A stretch of 48,242 nt of DNA from Methylococcales bacterium (GCA_030654015.1 JAURYI010000054.1:1-48242); one strand, 5' to 3'. Positions 19,044-29,096 are shown, counted from the stretch's first letter. The notes: generated from the letters alone by a model not told the origin. Program-made: numbers and translations.

Positions 19044-20450
19044 TTATTTACGCATGATATTGATACCTTTTAACAGGTTCAACGCTTCGTAAAGCGGATA
19101 ATCTTTAGTGTCCAGAACGGCTTTGCCTGAATCACCTTTGCTATCATCAGTCGCGTCTTTGTTTGAATCTTCTGACTGATTATCCTCAGACGGTTTCTCT
19201 TTATCTGTCTCGTCTTTCTTATCATCCGCACCTTTGATTTTTTCCAGATGGTGCGATAAGTCAGCTTCTTTCACAGGTTTAAAATCGCCTTTATCTTTAT
19301 CCAAAGATTCCAGTTTGACATTCGCCAACGCTACATCAGGTTCAATACCTTTAGCCTGAATAGAGCGACCAGAAGGCGTGAAATAACGCGCGGTGGTCAG
19401 CTTGATTGCAGAACCTGTATTGGTCGGCAAAATGGTTTGTACCGAACCTTTACCGAATGATTTTTCACCCATGATGATGCCGCGTTTAGAATCCTGCAAC
19501 GCACCTGCGACGATTTCGGAAGCCGAGGCAGAACCCGCATTAATCAATACCACAATAGGCGCGTTATCAATCAAATCATCAGGTGCGGCACTGAAGCGCA
19601 TTTGTGAATTGGCAATACGACCTTCTGTGTAAACAATCAGTCCGCTTTTCATGAACGCATCGCTGACTTCAACAGCGGCATTCAACACACCACCTGGATT
19701 GTTGCGTAAATCCAGTACCAGTCCTTTTAAAATACCTTTGTTTTCTTTTTTCAGACCAGCCAGTGCTTCTTTAAGAGCCTCGCCCGTGCCTGATTGAAAA
19801 CTACTGATACGCACATAACCGTAGTTCTTTTCTATCATGCGACTTTTAACGCTTTTCACTTTGATGATAGCGCGAACCAGTGTCATTTTTAACGGTTTTT
19901 CTGCACCTTCACGCACCACGAGCAGGTCAATTGGCTTACCCGCTTCGCCGCGCATATGTTTAACGGCTTCCGTTAAGGTCATGCCTTTGACGGGTCTGTC
20001 GTCGAGTTTAATAATCAGGTCGCCTGCTTTGATACCGGCTTTTTGGGCAGGCGTATCATCAATCGGCGAAACGACTTTAATAAAACCGTTTTCCATCGTG
20101 ACTTCAATACCCAGACCGCCGAACTGCCCCGATGTGCCTTCTTTCAGTTCCTGATATTCTTCAGTATCCAGATAGGCAGAATGCGGATCAAGTCCACTCA
20201 ACATCCCTTTAACGGCATCTTCGAGGAGTTTTTTATCCGACACAGGTTCGACATAGTCTTTTTTAATACGCCCGAAAATTTCGGTAAATGTCCGTAAATC
20301 TTCGTAGGGTATCGCTTCTGTCGTAGCGGTCGCGGGTGCTGCTATTGCCGGCTCATCGTCTTTGTCAGCAAAGACACTGCCGCAGATGCCCATAAACACA
20401 CCCAACATAATCCCTAAGGATAAAATAAAAATATTTTTCTTTTTTAGCAT
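19044..20450 (-). CDS. ctpA: C-terminal processing peptidase (S41 family)
   Basis: A periplasmic serine protease that trims or degrades envelope proteins from their C-termini. The 468 residues begin with a basic-hydrophobic signal segment (1-28, ending VFA). A PDZ domain follows at about 108-190 (GLGIEVTMENGF, GIKAGDLIIKLDD), then the S41 catalytic core. Ser309 in GSASASEIV is the expected nucleophile and Lys334 in GEKSFGKGSVQ the base; the 25-residue spacing is typical of the Ser-Lys dyad. The stretch 400-445 is a low-complexity, highly charged linker (many D, E, K), longer than in many homologues. It is the last gene of the gpmI-envC-ctpA operon, 55 bp after envC, an order found in many proteobacteria. 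An AAGG Shine-Dalgarno element precedes the ATG. The 3' end runs into the bidirectional terminator. Confidence 0.95.
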   Translation of the reverse strand: MLKKKNIFILSLGIMLGVFMGICGSVFADKDDEPAIAAPATATTEAIPYEDLRTFTEIFGRIKKDYVEPVSDKKLLEDAVKGMLSGLDPHSAYLDTEEYQELKEGTSGQFGGLGIEVTMENGFIKVVSPIDDTPAQKAGIKAGDLIIKLDDRPVKGMTLTEAVKHMRGEAGKPIDLLVVREGAEKPLKMTLVRAIIKVKSVKSRMIEKNYGYVRISSFQSGTGEALKEALAGLKKENKGILKGLVLDLRNNPGGVLNAAVEVSDAFMKSGLIVYTEGRIANSQMRFSAAPDDLIDNAPIVVLINAGSASASEIVAGALQDSKRGIIMGEKSFGKGSVQTILPTNTGSAIKLTTARYFTPSGRSIQAKGIEPDVALANVKLESLDKDKGDFKPVKEADLSHHLEKIKGADDKKDETDKEKPSEDNQSEDSNKDATDDSKGDSGKAVLDTKDYPLYEALNLLKGINIMRK

Positions 20451-20505
20451 CTGCCTTAAAACCCCAACTCTTCAATTTCCTAAAAATATATTATGTAACG
20501 ATAAC

Positions 20506-21699
20506 TCATTTAGCGGTGCTTTTTTTTACACACCAGCCAAGTGGATCAATCGGCAACCCTTGTTTGCGTATGGCAAAATACAATCCAGACTGTTTACGCC
20601 CACCACTTTTACCCACAGACGCAATCACGTCACCCGCAGCTATCACATCGCCCTCACGCTTATACAGGCTTTGGTTGAAACCATGCACCGTCATATAACC
20701 TTGACCATGATCTATAATAATCAATGAACCGTAACCCTGAAACGGCCCTGAATAAGCGACTTTGCCCGCAGCAACCGCTTTGACTTCTGTACCTTCTTCC
20801 GCATTAATCAGCACTCCGTCCCACAAACCTCCTGCCCGCGCACTGCCGAACTTGTGAACTGAGCCAGTAACCGGCCATGCTAACTGCCCTTGAAGTGCGG
20901 CAAAGTTGCTGTCAATCTGCGGCGTTTCTGGCTCAGGCTTAGCAGTTTCTTTGGGCGGCTCAACGGTTGGTGTGTCGGTCAGCGCGTTTTTTTCATCCTG
21001 TAAGCTGCTGATCAAGCCTCTGAGCTTGTTTTCACTTTCTTTTAAATCGGCTAACTGGTGTTGACGCGACGAAAAATCACGCAGTAATTGTTGCAGCAAC
21101 GCGCTTCTTTGTTGTTTGACCTCATCAAAATCCACCTGCTCAACCTGTTTTTGTTCGAGGCTTTGTTCAAGGCGTTTGGTTTCGGTATCTTTTTGCTGAT
21201 CCAAGCGTCCTTGAAACTGAATCGCCAGTTTAAGATCACTCAATTTTTTTAAGCGTGCTTTATTGATGTAATTGTAATATAGCATCATTCGGCTGGATAA
21301 CACGGGGTCTTGTTGATTTAACAGGATTTTCAGCTTGTCTCTTTGCCCCATGGTGTAGGCTGATTTTATTTGTACCGCCAGTTCTTTGCTTTGCTTGTCT
21401 ATTTCGCGGCGATAAATAATTCTATCCTGTTGATTTTTGCCCAGATTTTGGCGGGTTTGTTCAATTTGCGCTTGCAGCGTTTTTAAGGAGGCGGCAATTT
21501 CGCCGTAACGTTTTTCTACTTCTGCCAACTGATTTTGTAAGGCGGCTTTTTTCAGCTCAATACGCTGCATATTGTCTTGGGCGACCTCAATATCCGCCCG
21601 CACGTCGCTCAATTCGCTACTTTTATCTAACAGTTCAGCCCGCCCCTCGTTGACCGAGAGGCTGAGCATTAAACAAAAAATCAGCTTTTTTTCATTCAC
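20506..21699 (-). CDS. envC: Murein hydrolase activator EnvC
   Basis: A periplasmic activator of septal N-acetylmuramoyl-L-alanine amidases at cell division. The 397 residues hold a short signal peptide (1-21), a long coiled coil (about 25-240, rich in Q, E, K and L), a proline-rich linker (about 240-262) and a C-terminal LytM/M23 domain (about 270-390). The LytM domain is degenerate: the first His of the usual HxGxD motif is absent, and the final LHFE-type motif reads LYFAI, so metal ligands are missing. This is the hallmark of EnvC-type activators as opposed to active endopeptidases. The start is GTG and overlaps the end of gpmI by 8 nt, so translation is probably coupled. A likely partner, the AMIN-domain amidase, is encoded at 34148-35446. 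Confidence 0.92.
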   Translation of the reverse strand: MNEKKLIFCLMLSLSVNEGRAELLDKSSELSDVRADIEVAQDNMQRIELKKAALQNQLAEVEKRYGEIAASLKTLQAQIEQTRQNLGKNQQDRIIYRREIDKQSKELAVQIKSAYTMGQRDKLKILLNQQDPVLSSRMMLYYNYINKARLKKLSDLKLAIQFQGRLDQQKDTETKRLEQSLEQKQVEQVDFDEVKQQRSALLQQLLRDFSSRQHQLADLKESENKLRGLISSLQDEKNALTDTPTVEPPKETAKPEPETPQIDSNFAALQGQLAWPVTGSVHKFGSARAGGLWDGVLINAEEGTEVKAVAAGKVAYSGPFQGYGSLIIIDHGQGYMTVHGFNQSLYKREGDVIAAGDVIASVGKSGGRKQSGLYFAIRKQGLPIDPLGWCVKKSTAK

Positions 21700-23233
21700 A
21701 AATGAGCGATCTGCCTGTCATTTCAATGGGTTTTTCAACGCCCAAAATATCCAGCATAGTGGGTGCTAAATCAGATAAGCTGCCGCCTGAGGCTAATGGA
21801 TGATTGCCGCAGACATACACTAACGGCACTTGATTGGTGCTGTGTGCGGTATGGGGTTGCCCTGTGGTTTTATCAACCATTTGTTCAATATTACCGTGAT
21901 CTGCCGTCAATAATAATTGTCCACCGACACTTTTTAAGGCTTCAACAATGCGTTGCAAAGCGGCATCTACCGCTTCTACAGCAAGAATAGCGGCAGGTAT
22001 CACACCCGTATGTCCGACCATGTCACAATTAGCGTAATTACAGATAATGACATCGTATTTGCCGCCAGTGATAGCTGCGACTAAATGGTCGGTCACTTCA
22101 GGCGCACTCATTTCGGGTTGTAAATCGTAGGTTCTGACTTGTGGCGAGGGTACTAAAATGCGGTCTTCACCTGCAAACGGGGTATCCACTCCGCCATTGA
22201 GGAAAAAGGTAACGTGGGCGTATTTTTCGGTTTCTGCCAATCTTAATTGCGTCATACCTACGTTTGCCAGCACTTCGCCTAAGCCATTTTTCATGTCGGT
22301 TGACGCGAAGGCAACATCATAATCAAAGTCTTGATGGTATTCGGTGAGTGTGCAGAAATAACCTAAATGCGGTGCATGATTTCTTTCAAAGCCAGTAAAA
22401 TTTTCAGCGGTAATCGCTTGGGAAATTTCACGCGCACGGTCAGCACGGAAATTCATAAATACCACGGAATCATGCGGTTCAAGCGCAACTGCTTTTTGAT
22501 TGGCATCCAAAATAGCGGTGGGCAGCACGAATTCATCGGTTTCGCCACGTTCGTAAGCCGCTTGTAACGCGCTCAATGCCGAATCGGCACTAAACTCAGC
22601 TTCACCTTTAACCAATAAATTATAGGCGCGTTGCACTCTGTCCCAGCGGTTGTCTCTGTCCATTGCATAAAAACGCCCTGTGATAGACGCAATGCGCCCT
22701 ACACCCATAGCGGCAAATTTTGCATCCAGTAATTCAAGTGATGACGTGGCACTTTTAGGTGGTACATCACGACCATCTAAAAAAGCGTGTAAATAAATTT
22801 TAGTCAAGCCGCGTTTCGCCGCCAGCTCAACCATTGCCATAATCTGCTCTTCATGACTGTGTACGCCGCCCGCAGACAGCAAGCCCATAATATGCAAGGC
22901 TTTATCGCTGGTTTTAGCTAAATCAACCGCACGGCATAACACGGGATTGTTGTAAAAACTGCCGTCTTCCACAGCATTATTCACTTTGGTAAAATCCTGC
23001 GGAACGTAACGACCTGCGCCGATGTGCGTATGCCCGACTTCGGAATTACCCATTTGATCGCCGGGTAAACCGACGGAATGACCCGAACAATCCAGTAAGG
23101 TCATCGGATACTCTTGTTGCAACTTATCCCAACAAGGGGTGTTTGCCATAGCAATGGCGTTATTTTCTGTGTCCTGTGTGTAGCCGAATCCATCAAGAAT
23201 CAGCAATACTAACGGTTTGGGTCTATTCGACAT
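21692..23233 (-). CDS. gpmI: 2,3-bisphosphoglycerate-independent phosphoglycerate mutase
   Basis: Interconverts 3- and 2-phosphoglycerate in glycolysis/gluconeogenesis through a phosphoserine intermediate; a cytosolic Mn-dependent enzyme of the alkaline phosphatase superfamily. At 513 residues it has the family length. Asp14 (LILDGFG) and Ser64 (GNSEVGH, the phosphorylated serine) are visible, as are [22 protein letters not shown] and the C-terminal [10 protein letters not shown] metal motif. Two ATGs lie 6 nt apart; the second was chosen because GGAG then sits 6 nt upstream, whereas it abuts the first. It is the first gene of the gpmI-envC-ctpA operon. A stem-loop followed by six U (23251-23277) in its leader resembles an attenuator. 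Confidence 0.97.
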   Translation of the reverse strand: MSNRPKPLVLLILDGFGYTQDTENNAIAMANTPCWDKLQQEYPMTLLDCSGHSVGLPGDQMGNSEVGHTHIGAGRYVPQDFTKVNNAVEDGSFYNNPVLCRAVDLAKTSDKALHIMGLLSAGGVHSHEEQIMAMVELAAKRGLTKIYLHAFLDGRDVPPKSATSSLELLDAKFAAMGVGRIASITGRFYAMDRDNRWDRVQRAYNLLVKGEAEFSADSALSALQAAYERGETDEFVLPTAILDANQKAVALEPHDSVVFMNFRADRAREISQAITAENFTGFERNHAPHLGYFCTLTEYHQDFDYDVAFASTDMKNGLGEVLANVGMTQLRLAETEKYAHVTFFLNGGVDTPFAGEDRILVPSPQVRTYDLQPEMSAPEVTDHLVAAITGGKYDVIICNYANCDMVGHTGVIPAAILAVEAVDAALQRIVEALKSVGGQLLLTADHGNIEQMVDKTTGQPHTAHSTNQVPLVYVCGNHPLASGGSLSDLAPTMLDILGVEKPIEMTGRSLICE

Positions 23234-23250
23234 TCATCTCTCCAAAAACT

Positions 23251-23277
23251 AAAAAAGCCTACATAAGGGATATAGGC
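23251..23277 (-). promoter_or_regulatory. Terminator-like stem-loop in the gpmI leader
   Basis: Read on the minus strand, an 8-bp stem (one G-U pair) with a CCCUU loop is followed directly by six U, ending about 17 nt before the gpmI start codon. No gene lies just upstream on that strand that it could terminate, so it would act as a leader attenuator or merely as a structured leader. Shape is the only evidence. Confidence 0.45.
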
Positions 23278-23563
23278 ATAAACTCAAGTTATATTATCAA
23301 TTACCCAAAACGATTAAAAATAAGGTATCATTTTGCCAGATTTGCTGGTTTTTTGTATTTTTACACGAAAGCACTCAGGCGATATTATACCCGATGTTCG
23401 GTTTTTTTAGTTGCCTTTGGCATTCTAAAATCAGCTGAAAGTGTGTCTGGTATGTGCGGTTAAACAAGCTATACGCTCATACTTGCTAAGCCTGTCCAAC
23501 TGCTTGAAAATTTAACGCAGGTTGGCAATCGCTTGTGTTCCGACGGTTAGCAAAAAGTTATTT

Positions 23564-23569
23564 TATAAT
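23564..23569 (+). promoter_or_regulatory. -10 box of the ArsR-family gene
   Basis: A perfect TATAAT 34 bp before the ATG at 23604. No good -35 box is visible at 16-18 bp, which fits a regulated promoter. The rest of the gap 23278-23563 is AT-rich and shows no gene or RNA that I can recognise. Confidence 0.5.
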
Positions 23570-23603
23570 CCGATGTCATCAACCCGTAGTATTAGTAATT
23601 ATA

Positions 23604-23918
23604 ATGAATAATAAAGACCCGCACATTTTGTATGATGATGCCGATATAATTAAAGCCGCCCGCTGCTTAAAAGCAATGTCTCATCCCCTACGCCTGAAAA
23701 TACTTTGCCTGCTCGGCAATAAATCCATCAGCGTACAAGATATTGTTGAACAGGTCGGTACCAGTCAAAGTAACATTTCTCAGCATTTGTCCATTCTTAA
23801 AGAAAAAAATATTCTCGGCTGTAAAAAAGAAGCCAACCGTGTCTATTACTTTATTGATGATGAACGGATGCTCAAACTGATTGAAATGATGCGTGAAGTT
23901 TTTTGTTCTTCGCATTAA
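23604..23918 (+). CDS. ArsR-family regulator, BigR/SqrR persulfide-sensor type
   Basis: A winged-helix repressor of 104 residues. The fold is clear (LKAMSHPLRLKILCLL, recognition helix around TSQSNISQHLSILKE, wing up to NRVYYFID). The metal motif ELCVCDL of ArsR/SmtB sensors is absent. Instead Cys35 (LKILC) and Cys101 (EVFC) are 66 residues apart, the same spacing as the two sensing cysteines of BigR and SqrR, which form a polysulfide bridge and release DNA when persulfide rises. The neighbouring rhodanese, 43 bp downstream on the same strand, supports a sulfur role. The frame is open further upstream to 23535, but that extension would lie before the TATAAT box at 23564, so the ATG at 23604 is preferred; its ribosome-binding site is weak. 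Confidence 0.85.
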   Translation: MNNKDPHILYDDADIIKAARCLKAMSHPLRLKILCLLGNKSISVQDIVEQVGTSQSNISQHLSILKEKNILGCKKEANRVYYFIDDERMLKLIEMMREVFCSSH

Positions 23919-23961
23919 TCTGTTTTTACCTTTCACTTAACAAAATACAAACTTACCCAAT

Positions 23962-24405
23962 ATGGATAGATATATAGAGTTTATTTTAAATCACTACATT
24001 CTGGTGCTGGCACTCGCCGTAGTGACTTATTTATTAATACAAGAAGCATTTGACGGCGTATTTAATAAATCAAAGGCGGTTTCGCCGTTATTAGCCGTCG
24101 CTAAAATGAACGACAGTGATACGATTATTATTGATGTGCGCGAAGCCCCCGAATTTGTGGTCAGCCATATTGAACAGGCGACCAACATAGCATTAAGCAA
24201 ATTACCCGAAGAATTACCCAAACTGACTGAACAAAAAACCAAACCGATATTGCTGATATGTCAAAATGGTACACGTTCTGCTTCAGCGGGAAAAATTCTC
24301 ACTAAAGCGGGTTTTGAGCAAGTGTTCGTCATCACAGGCGGCATGACTGCATGGGAAACCGATTATAAACTGCCCGTCAAAATGTCTGCTAAGTACAAAA
24401 AATAA
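23962..24405 (+). CDS. yibN: Membrane-anchored rhodanese-like protein YibN
   Basis: A 147-residue protein with one N-terminal transmembrane helix (about 9-27) and a single rhodanese domain. The active-site loop is CQNGTRS with Cys100, which can carry a persulfide; IIIDVREAPEF and ITGGMTAWE are the other conserved blocks. Size and layout match E. coli YibN, and the position next to secB and gpsA is syntenic, although grxC, which lies between yibN and secB in E. coli, is missing. It follows the persulfide-sensor-like regulator on the same strand, so it is a candidate target of that regulator. The domain probably faces the cytoplasm by analogy with YibN; the sulfur donor and acceptor are unknown. 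Confidence 0.85.
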   Translation: MDRYIEFILNHYILVLALAVVTYLLIQEAFDGVFNKSKAVSPLLAVAKMNDSDTIIIDVREAPEFVVSHIEQATNIALSKLPEELPKLTEQKTKPILLICQNGTRSASAGKILTKAGFEQVFVITGGMTAWETDYKLPVKMSAKYKK

Positions 24406-24447
24406 CACCCTTTCATTTAATTATTCTTAAACAGGAAATACTCCGTT

Positions 24448-24906
24448 ATGGCTGAAGATAACAACGCGACAGAAAAACAATTTTCTATTCAAAAGATTTA
24501 CACCAAAGATATGTCTTTTGAAACGCCCAATTCACCGAAAATATTTACTGAACAATGGGAACCCTCCGTTGATTTCAACTTAGGCTCTCATGTTGAACCT
24601 TTGGATAACGCTTTCTTTGAAATCAACCTGACGCTGACTATCACTGTTAAAAACAAAGACACCGTTGCTTATTTAGTTGAAGTTAATCAAGCGGGTATTT
24701 TTGCGTTAGCGGGTTTCAGTGATGAAGAAATGGGGCCTATGGTCGGCAGTTTCTGCCCTAACATCCTGTTTCCTTATGCAAGAGAAGCAGTATCTGACTT
24801 AATCGTCAGAGGTGGTTTCCCACAACTGCTTTTAGCACCTGTCAATTTTGATGCTTTGTATGCGCAACACTTGCAACAAACTCAAGCAGCACCTACCCTC
24901 AATTAA
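24448..24906 (+). CDS. secB: Protein-export chaperone SecB
   Basis: A tetrameric cytosolic chaperone that keeps preproteins unfolded and hands them to SecA. At 152 residues it has the usual length. Family motifs are clear: FSIQKIYTKDMSFETPNSP near the N-terminus, FEINLTLTITVK, FPYAREAVSDLIVRGGFP and the C-terminal LLLAPVNFDALY. SD AGGA lies 11 nt before the ATG (AGGAAATACTCCGTTATG), a rather long spacing. It is followed after 8 nt by gpsA, as in many gammaproteobacteria. Confidence 0.97.
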   Translation: MAEDNNATEKQFSIQKIYTKDMSFETPNSPKIFTEQWEPSVDFNLGSHVEPLDNAFFEINLTLTITVKNKDTVAYLVEVNQAGIFALAGFSDEEMGPMVGSFCPNILFPYAREAVSDLIVRGGFPQLLLAPVNFDALYAQHLQQTQAAPTLN

Positions 24907-24914
24907 TCTGTTTG

Positions 24915-25913
24915 ATGAATAAAAACATAGCCTTGCTGGGTGCAGGCTCATGGGGAACTGCTCTTGCTCTTCTGGCAGCCAGAAATGGCTGCCAAGTATT
25001 GCTATGGGGACATAATCCCGCTCATGTCGCCGCTTTAACCCGCGATAGAGAAAACAAACAGTTTTTATCAGGTCTGGCTTTTCCCGATAATCTACACATA
25101 ACGGGGGATTTGGCTGAGATTGCCGCCTTTTCTGATTTATTATTAGTCTGTGTACCCAGTCACGGCTTCAAAGACATACTTGTCAAGCTCAAACCGTATT
25201 TATCGCGTGACGTTAAAATCGCATGGGCAACCAAAGGTTTTAATCCAGACGATGGTTGCCTGTTGCACGAAGTGGTTGCTGATGTATTCGACACAGACAC
25301 CCCCGCCGCCATTTTGTCAGGCCCGACTTTTGCGCGTGAAGTCGCCGCTGATTTACCCACTGCTATTACCATTGCCGCCAATCAACCTGAGTTTGCCAAT
25401 CAATTAAGCGATATGCTGCACGGCGGACGCTTTCGCACTTATACCAGCTCCGATGTTATCGGCGTGGAAGTCGGTGGAGCGGTTAAAAACGTACTGGCAA
25501 TTGCCGCTGGGATTGCTGATGGCTTGGGATTTGGAGCGAATACCAGAGCCGCACTGATTACACGCGGCTTAACGGAAATTATCCGTTTAGGGGTGCAGTT
25601 AGGCGGTAAACCCGATACTTTTATGGGCTTGGCAGGTTTGGGTGATTTACTATTGACCTGTACCGACAACCAATCGCGTAACCGTCGTTTTGGCTTGGCA
25701 TTAGGCTTAGGCAAAGACCGAGCAGAAGCAACAGCGGACATCGGACAGGAAATTGAAGGTGTCTTTGCGGCAAGAGAAACTTATCTGTTAGCGCAAAAAC
25801 ACGGCATTGAAATGCCGATTACGGAACAAACTTACAAAGTATTATACGAAGGTTTAGACCCGTTGACCGCCGTACAAAATCTACTCGGTCGCGAACAAAA
25901 ATCGGAATCGTAG
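24915..25913 (+). CDS. gpsA: Glycerol-3-phosphate dehydrogenase [NAD(P)+]
   Basis: Reduces dihydroxyacetone phosphate to sn-glycerol 3-phosphate for phospholipid synthesis; a soluble dimeric enzyme. The 332 residues start with the Rossmann motif GAGSWGTA, then show ATKGFNPD (Lys107), SGPTFAREVA and the catalytic helix GGAVKNVLAIAAGI with Lys191, followed by NTRAALITRG and GLGDLLLTCT. The ATG at 24915 is chosen over the in-frame TTG three bases earlier. There is almost no Shine-Dalgarno sequence and only 8 nt separate it from secB, so translation is probably coupled. In E. coli cysE and trmL follow; here cysE is absent and trmL is on the other strand. The gene ends at a 69-bp palindrome. Confidence 0.96.
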   Translation: MNKNIALLGAGSWGTALALLAARNGCQVLLWGHNPAHVAALTRDRENKQFLSGLAFPDNLHITGDLAEIAAFSDLLLVCVPSHGFKDILVKLKPYLSRDVKIAWATKGFNPDDGCLLHEVVADVFDTDTPAAILSGPTFAREVAADLPTAITIAANQPEFANQLSDMLHGGRFRTYTSSDVIGVEVGGAVKNVLAIAAGIADGLGFGANTRAALITRGLTEIIRLGVQLGGKPDTFMGLAGLGDLLLTCTDNQSRNRRFGLALGLGKDRAEATADIGQEIEGVFAARETYLLAQKHGIEMPITEQTYKVLYEGLDPLTAVQNLLGREQKSES

Positions 25914-25927
25914 CCAATAAGTTTAAT

Positions 25928-25996
25928 GTCCACGAAAAACACGAAAGCCACGAAATAGTTACCTATTTTTTCGTGCCTTTCGTGTTTTTCGTGGAC
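25928..25996. mobile_element. CACGAAA-ended repeat element, minimal copy 2
   Basis: Two nearly perfect 30-bp inverted arms (27 of 30 match) separated by a few bases. Each arm is GTC followed by three 9-bp units of the form CACGAAANN. It lies between the stops of gpsA and trmL, which converge, 14 bp from one and 5 bp from the other, and could form a strong hairpin in both transcripts. Confidence 0.85.
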
Positions 25997-26001
25997 GAGA
26001 A

Positions 26002-26472
26002 TTACTTTATCAACGCCCCCGCAAAATCCAACTGCCGCCATGCTTCGTACAGCACAATCGACACAGTATTAGACAAATTCAAACTGCGACTGGTCGCGGT
26101 CATCGGCAAATATAAACAATGCTCTTCGCCTGACTCCGCTAATACCTCGGCAGGTAAACCGCGTGTTTCAGGGCCGAACAGCAACGCATCACCCGCCTGA
26201 AAACTTACCTCGCTGACCCTACGCCGACCTTTAGTGGTCAGCGCAAAGACCCGTTGCGGTTTAACCTCTTCCAAAAAGGCGGCGAGCGAGTCGTGTAGGC
26301 GCACCGCCACCCATTCATGATAATCCAGCCCTGCGCGGCGCAATTTTTTATCATCCAATTCAAATCCCAAGGGTTTGATTAAATGTAATTGCGCCCCTGT
26401 ATTGGCACACAAACGAATAATATTGCCAGTATTCGCGGGAATTTCTGGCTCATATAAAACAATATGCAGCAT
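26002..26472 (-). CDS. trmL: tRNA (cytidine(34)-2'-O)-methyltransferase
   Basis: A SPOUT-class (trefoil-knot) methyltransferase that 2'-O-methylates the wobble base of the two tRNA-Leu isoacceptors, using SAM. The 156 residues are nearly all catalytic domain: [20 protein letters not shown] (residues 8-27) is motif 1, FGPETRGLP (99-107) motif 2 and [16 protein letters not shown] (128-143) motif 3. The ATG overlaps the glgP stop by one base (TAATG), so it is probably translated by reinitiation after glgP. In E. coli trmL follows gpsA-cysE; here it is convergent with gpsA, with a palindromic element between them. Confidence 0.95.
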   Translation of the reverse strand: MLHIVLYEPEIPANTGNIIRLCANTGAQLHLIKPLGFELDDKKLRRAGLDYHEWVAVRLHDSLAAFLEEVKPQRVFALTTKGRRRVSEVSFQAGDALLFGPETRGLPAEVLAESGEEHCLYLPMTATSRSLNLSNTVSIVLYEAWRQLDFAGALIK

Positions 26473-28982
26473 TAGTTGTAGTTGTTATCAACGTGAATCG
26501 GCTTAAGTTTCCAAATTTCGTCGTTGTATTCAGTGATTGTTCTATCGGTCGAGAATTTGCCGCTGTTCGCGGTATTTAAAATGCTCATGCGCGTCCAACG
26601 CTCTTTATTTTGAAACGCGGTTTCTACCTGTTTTTGCGCATTCACAAAACTGCGAAAATCAGCAATAGTCATCCACGGATCATTAGGGCTTTTGATGGAA
26701 TCAATAATACAGTCGAAAATATTCGGTTCAAACTGATTGAAATGTCCGCACTCCAGCAAGTTCATCACGCGCTGTAAATCTTCATCCTGATTAATCATGC
26801 CCACAGGATCATAATGATGACGTAAATCTTCCACTTCATTTTCCGTCAGACCGAATAAAAAGAAATTATCATCGCCGACTTCTTCACGAATTTCGATGTT
26901 CGCGCCATCCAGCGTACCGATGGTAATTGCGCCGTTCATCATGAATTTCATGTTGCCCGTGCCTGAGGCTTCTTTACCCGCCGTCGAAATCTGCTCGGAT
27001 AAATCAGCACCGGGGCAGATTTTTTCCATTGCCGAGACGCGATAATTCGGCAGGAAGACCAGTTTTAATTTATCACCGACATCGGGATCATTATTCACCA
27101 CATTGGCAACGCTGTTAATCAGTTTGATAATGCGTTTTGCCATGAAATAACCCGGAGCCGCTTTACCGCCAATCAACACGCAACGTGCCGTCCAGTTTTT
27201 GGTTTCCCCGCGTTTAATACGATCATACAAATGAATCACATGAAGCACGTTTAATAACTGGCGTTTATATTCATGAATCCGTTTTACCTGCACATCGAAC
27301 AACGCTTCCACGTTTAAATCAATATCCAGTTCCTGTTTTTTAAACTCAACCAGTCGTTGCTTCGCATCTTGTTGCACTGTGTGCCAACGGTCACGGAAGG
27401 CTTGATCTTCGGCGAACGGCGTTAATTTTTTCAACAACGATAAATCTCTTACCCAACCATCACCAATAGTTTCCGTGATTAATTCGGCTAATTCGGGATT
27501 ACACATTGCCAACCAGCGACGCGGAGTTACGCCATTGGTTTTATTGTTGAATTTTGCAGGCCACAATTCATAAAAATCATGGAACAAACCTTGTTGCAGT
27601 AATTTGGAATGCAGCGCGGCAACACCGTTGACAGAATGACTGCCCACGATAGCTAAATAAGCCATTCTTACTTTCTGTTCGCCGCCTTCTTCAATCAATG
27701 ACATCCGCGCTAAACGGTCTTTATCACCCGGCCAATGCGTAGAGACTTCAGCCAAAAAGTGGGCGTTAATCTCAAAAATAATTTCCATGATACGGGGCAG
27801 CAGATCTTTCATTAAACCCACAGACCATTTTTCCAGTGCTTCTGGTAAGAGTGTGTGGTTGGTATACGCCATCGTATCACGGGTAATTGACCACGCTTTA
27901 TCCCACGATAAACCATGAATATCCATCAACAAGCGCATCAATTCGGCAACGGCGATACTGGGATGAGTGTCATTTAATTGGAAAGCATTTTTCGCGGCAA
28001 AATCGGTAAAATCATTGTTATGACGACCAACCCACGTTTGCAATACGTCCTGCAAACTGGCAGACGCGAGTAAATATTGTTGACGCAAGCGTAAGGCTTT
28101 ACCGTTTTCATTGGCATCATTGGGATATAACACCATCGTGATATTTTCGGCGGTATTTTTTGCGGCGACTGATTCCGCGTAATCGCCTTCGTTAAATTCC
28201 TGCAAATCAAATTCATCGGTCGCGGCGGCTTTCCATAAGCGCAGCGTATTGACCGTACCGTTTTTATAACCGGGAATCGGTGTATCAAACGGCACCGCCA
28301 GCACATCATGACTATTTACCCAACATACGCGCTTATGCCCGTTTTCATCGGTATGGCATTCAGTGTGTCCGCCGAATTTAATTTTTTGTGTGTATTCGGC
28401 ACGTTCAATTTCCCAGACATTGCCGTTACGCAACCAATGATCGGGCTTTTCTACCTGCTCACCGTTGATAATATCCTGAGAAAACATTCCGTATTCATAC
28501 CGCAAGCCGTACCCTGTGACGGGCAGTTGCAAGGTTGCGCAACTGTCAATAAAACACGCCGCCAAGCGACCTAAGCCGCCATTACCCAAGCCTGCATCGG
28601 CTTCCGCTTCTACCAGTTCTTCGAGGTCTAAACCCACATCGTACAGCACTTTATCAATGACATCGTTAATGCCCAAGTTAATCATGGCATTGCTGAGGGT
28701 GCGCCCCATCAAAAATTCCATTGATAAATAATACGCTCTTTTACAATCCTCATCTTTGTAGGCATTGTAGGTTTTTTTCCAGCGTTCGGTCAGGCGATCG
28801 CTAATCGCCAACGCCAACGCTTCATAGGCATAATGCAGCGATAGGCAATTTTCATCCCGACCCAGTCTATGCCCGTAATAGCGTTTAAAATCGGCCTCCA
28901 TGTGTTGTTTGTCCATACCCAGATCAGGCAAGGTAGTAATATGCGATTTTGGAATACTCGTCTTAAAGCGTCTATGTGGCAT
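26472..28982 (-). CDS. glgP: Glycogen/alpha-glucan phosphorylase
   Basis: Releases glucose 1-phosphate from alpha-1,4-glucan by phosphorolysis, with pyridoxal phosphate as cofactor. The 836 residues fit the GT35 family. Lys679 in [10 protein letters not shown] is the cofactor lysine. Also seen are [14 protein letters not shown] near the N-terminus, [30 protein letters not shown] and the C-terminal [15 protein letters not shown]-type block. The ATG has only a weak ribosome-binding site. No other glycogen gene (glgA, B, C, X) is in the window, so the gene stands apart from a glg cluster and is paired instead with trmL through a one-base overlap. It diverges from mutL. Confidence 0.96.
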   Translation of the reverse strand: MPHRRFKTSIPKSHITTLPDLGMDKQHMEADFKRYYGHRLGRDENCLSLHYAYEALALAISDRLTERWKKTYNAYKDEDCKRAYYLSMEFLMGRTLSNAMINLGINDVIDKVLYDVGLDLEELVEAEADAGLGNGGLGRLAACFIDSCATLQLPVTGYGLRYEYGMFSQDIINGEQVEKPDHWLRNGNVWEIERAEYTQKIKFGGHTECHTDENGHKRVCWVNSHDVLAVPFDTPIPGYKNGTVNTLRLWKAAATDEFDLQEFNEGDYAESVAAKNTAENITMVLYPNDANENGKALRLRQQYLLASASLQDVLQTWVGRHNNDFTDFAAKNAFQLNDTHPSIAVAELMRLLMDIHGLSWDKAWSITRDTMAYTNHTLLPEALEKWSVGLMKDLLPRIMEIIFEINAHFLAEVSTHWPGDKDRLARMSLIEEGGEQKVRMAYLAIVGSHSVNGVAALHSKLLQQGLFHDFYELWPAKFNNKTNGVTPRRWLAMCNPELAELITETIGDGWVRDLSLLKKLTPFAEDQAFRDRWHTVQQDAKQRLVEFKKQELDIDLNVEALFDVQVKRIHEYKRQLLNVLHVIHLYDRIKRGETKNWTARCVLIGGKAAPGYFMAKRIIKLINSVANVVNNDPDVGDKLKLVFLPNYRVSAMEKICPGADLSEQISTAGKEASGTGNMKFMMNGAITIGTLDGANIEIREEVGDDNFFLFGLTENEVEDLRHHYDPVGMINQDEDLQRVMNLLECGHFNQFEPNIFDCIIDSIKSPNDPWMTIADFRSFVNAQKQVETAFQNKERWTRMSILNTANSGKFSTDRTITEYNDEIWKLKPIHVDNNYN

Positions 28983-29066
28983 CGTTTTTTACCATTGGCT
29001 AGTTAAAATATTAAATTCAATACATTATTCTACCAAAAATACACCCAATAATCCCGCACCTTGTGG

Positions 29067-29096
29067 TTAGCGACTTTGTGCTATCTCGGTTAAAAT
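29067..29096 (+). promoter_or_regulatory. Candidate mutL promoter
   Basis: TTAGCG (29067-29072), 18 bp, then TAAAAT (29091-29096), 25 bp before the mutL ATG. The -10 is good and the -35 is poor. It is the best match in the 139-bp gap between the divergent glgP and mutL. Confidence 0.3.

Noticed and set aside
20506-21699. Active M23 endopeptidase
   Set aside because: The LytM domain lacks the first metal His and has LYFAI in place of the final His motif, so it is an EnvC-type activator.
23535-23603. N-terminal extension of the ArsR-family regulator
   Set aside because: The extra 23 residues would start upstream of the TATAAT box at 23564, are not like the family, and the shorter start gives normal family length.
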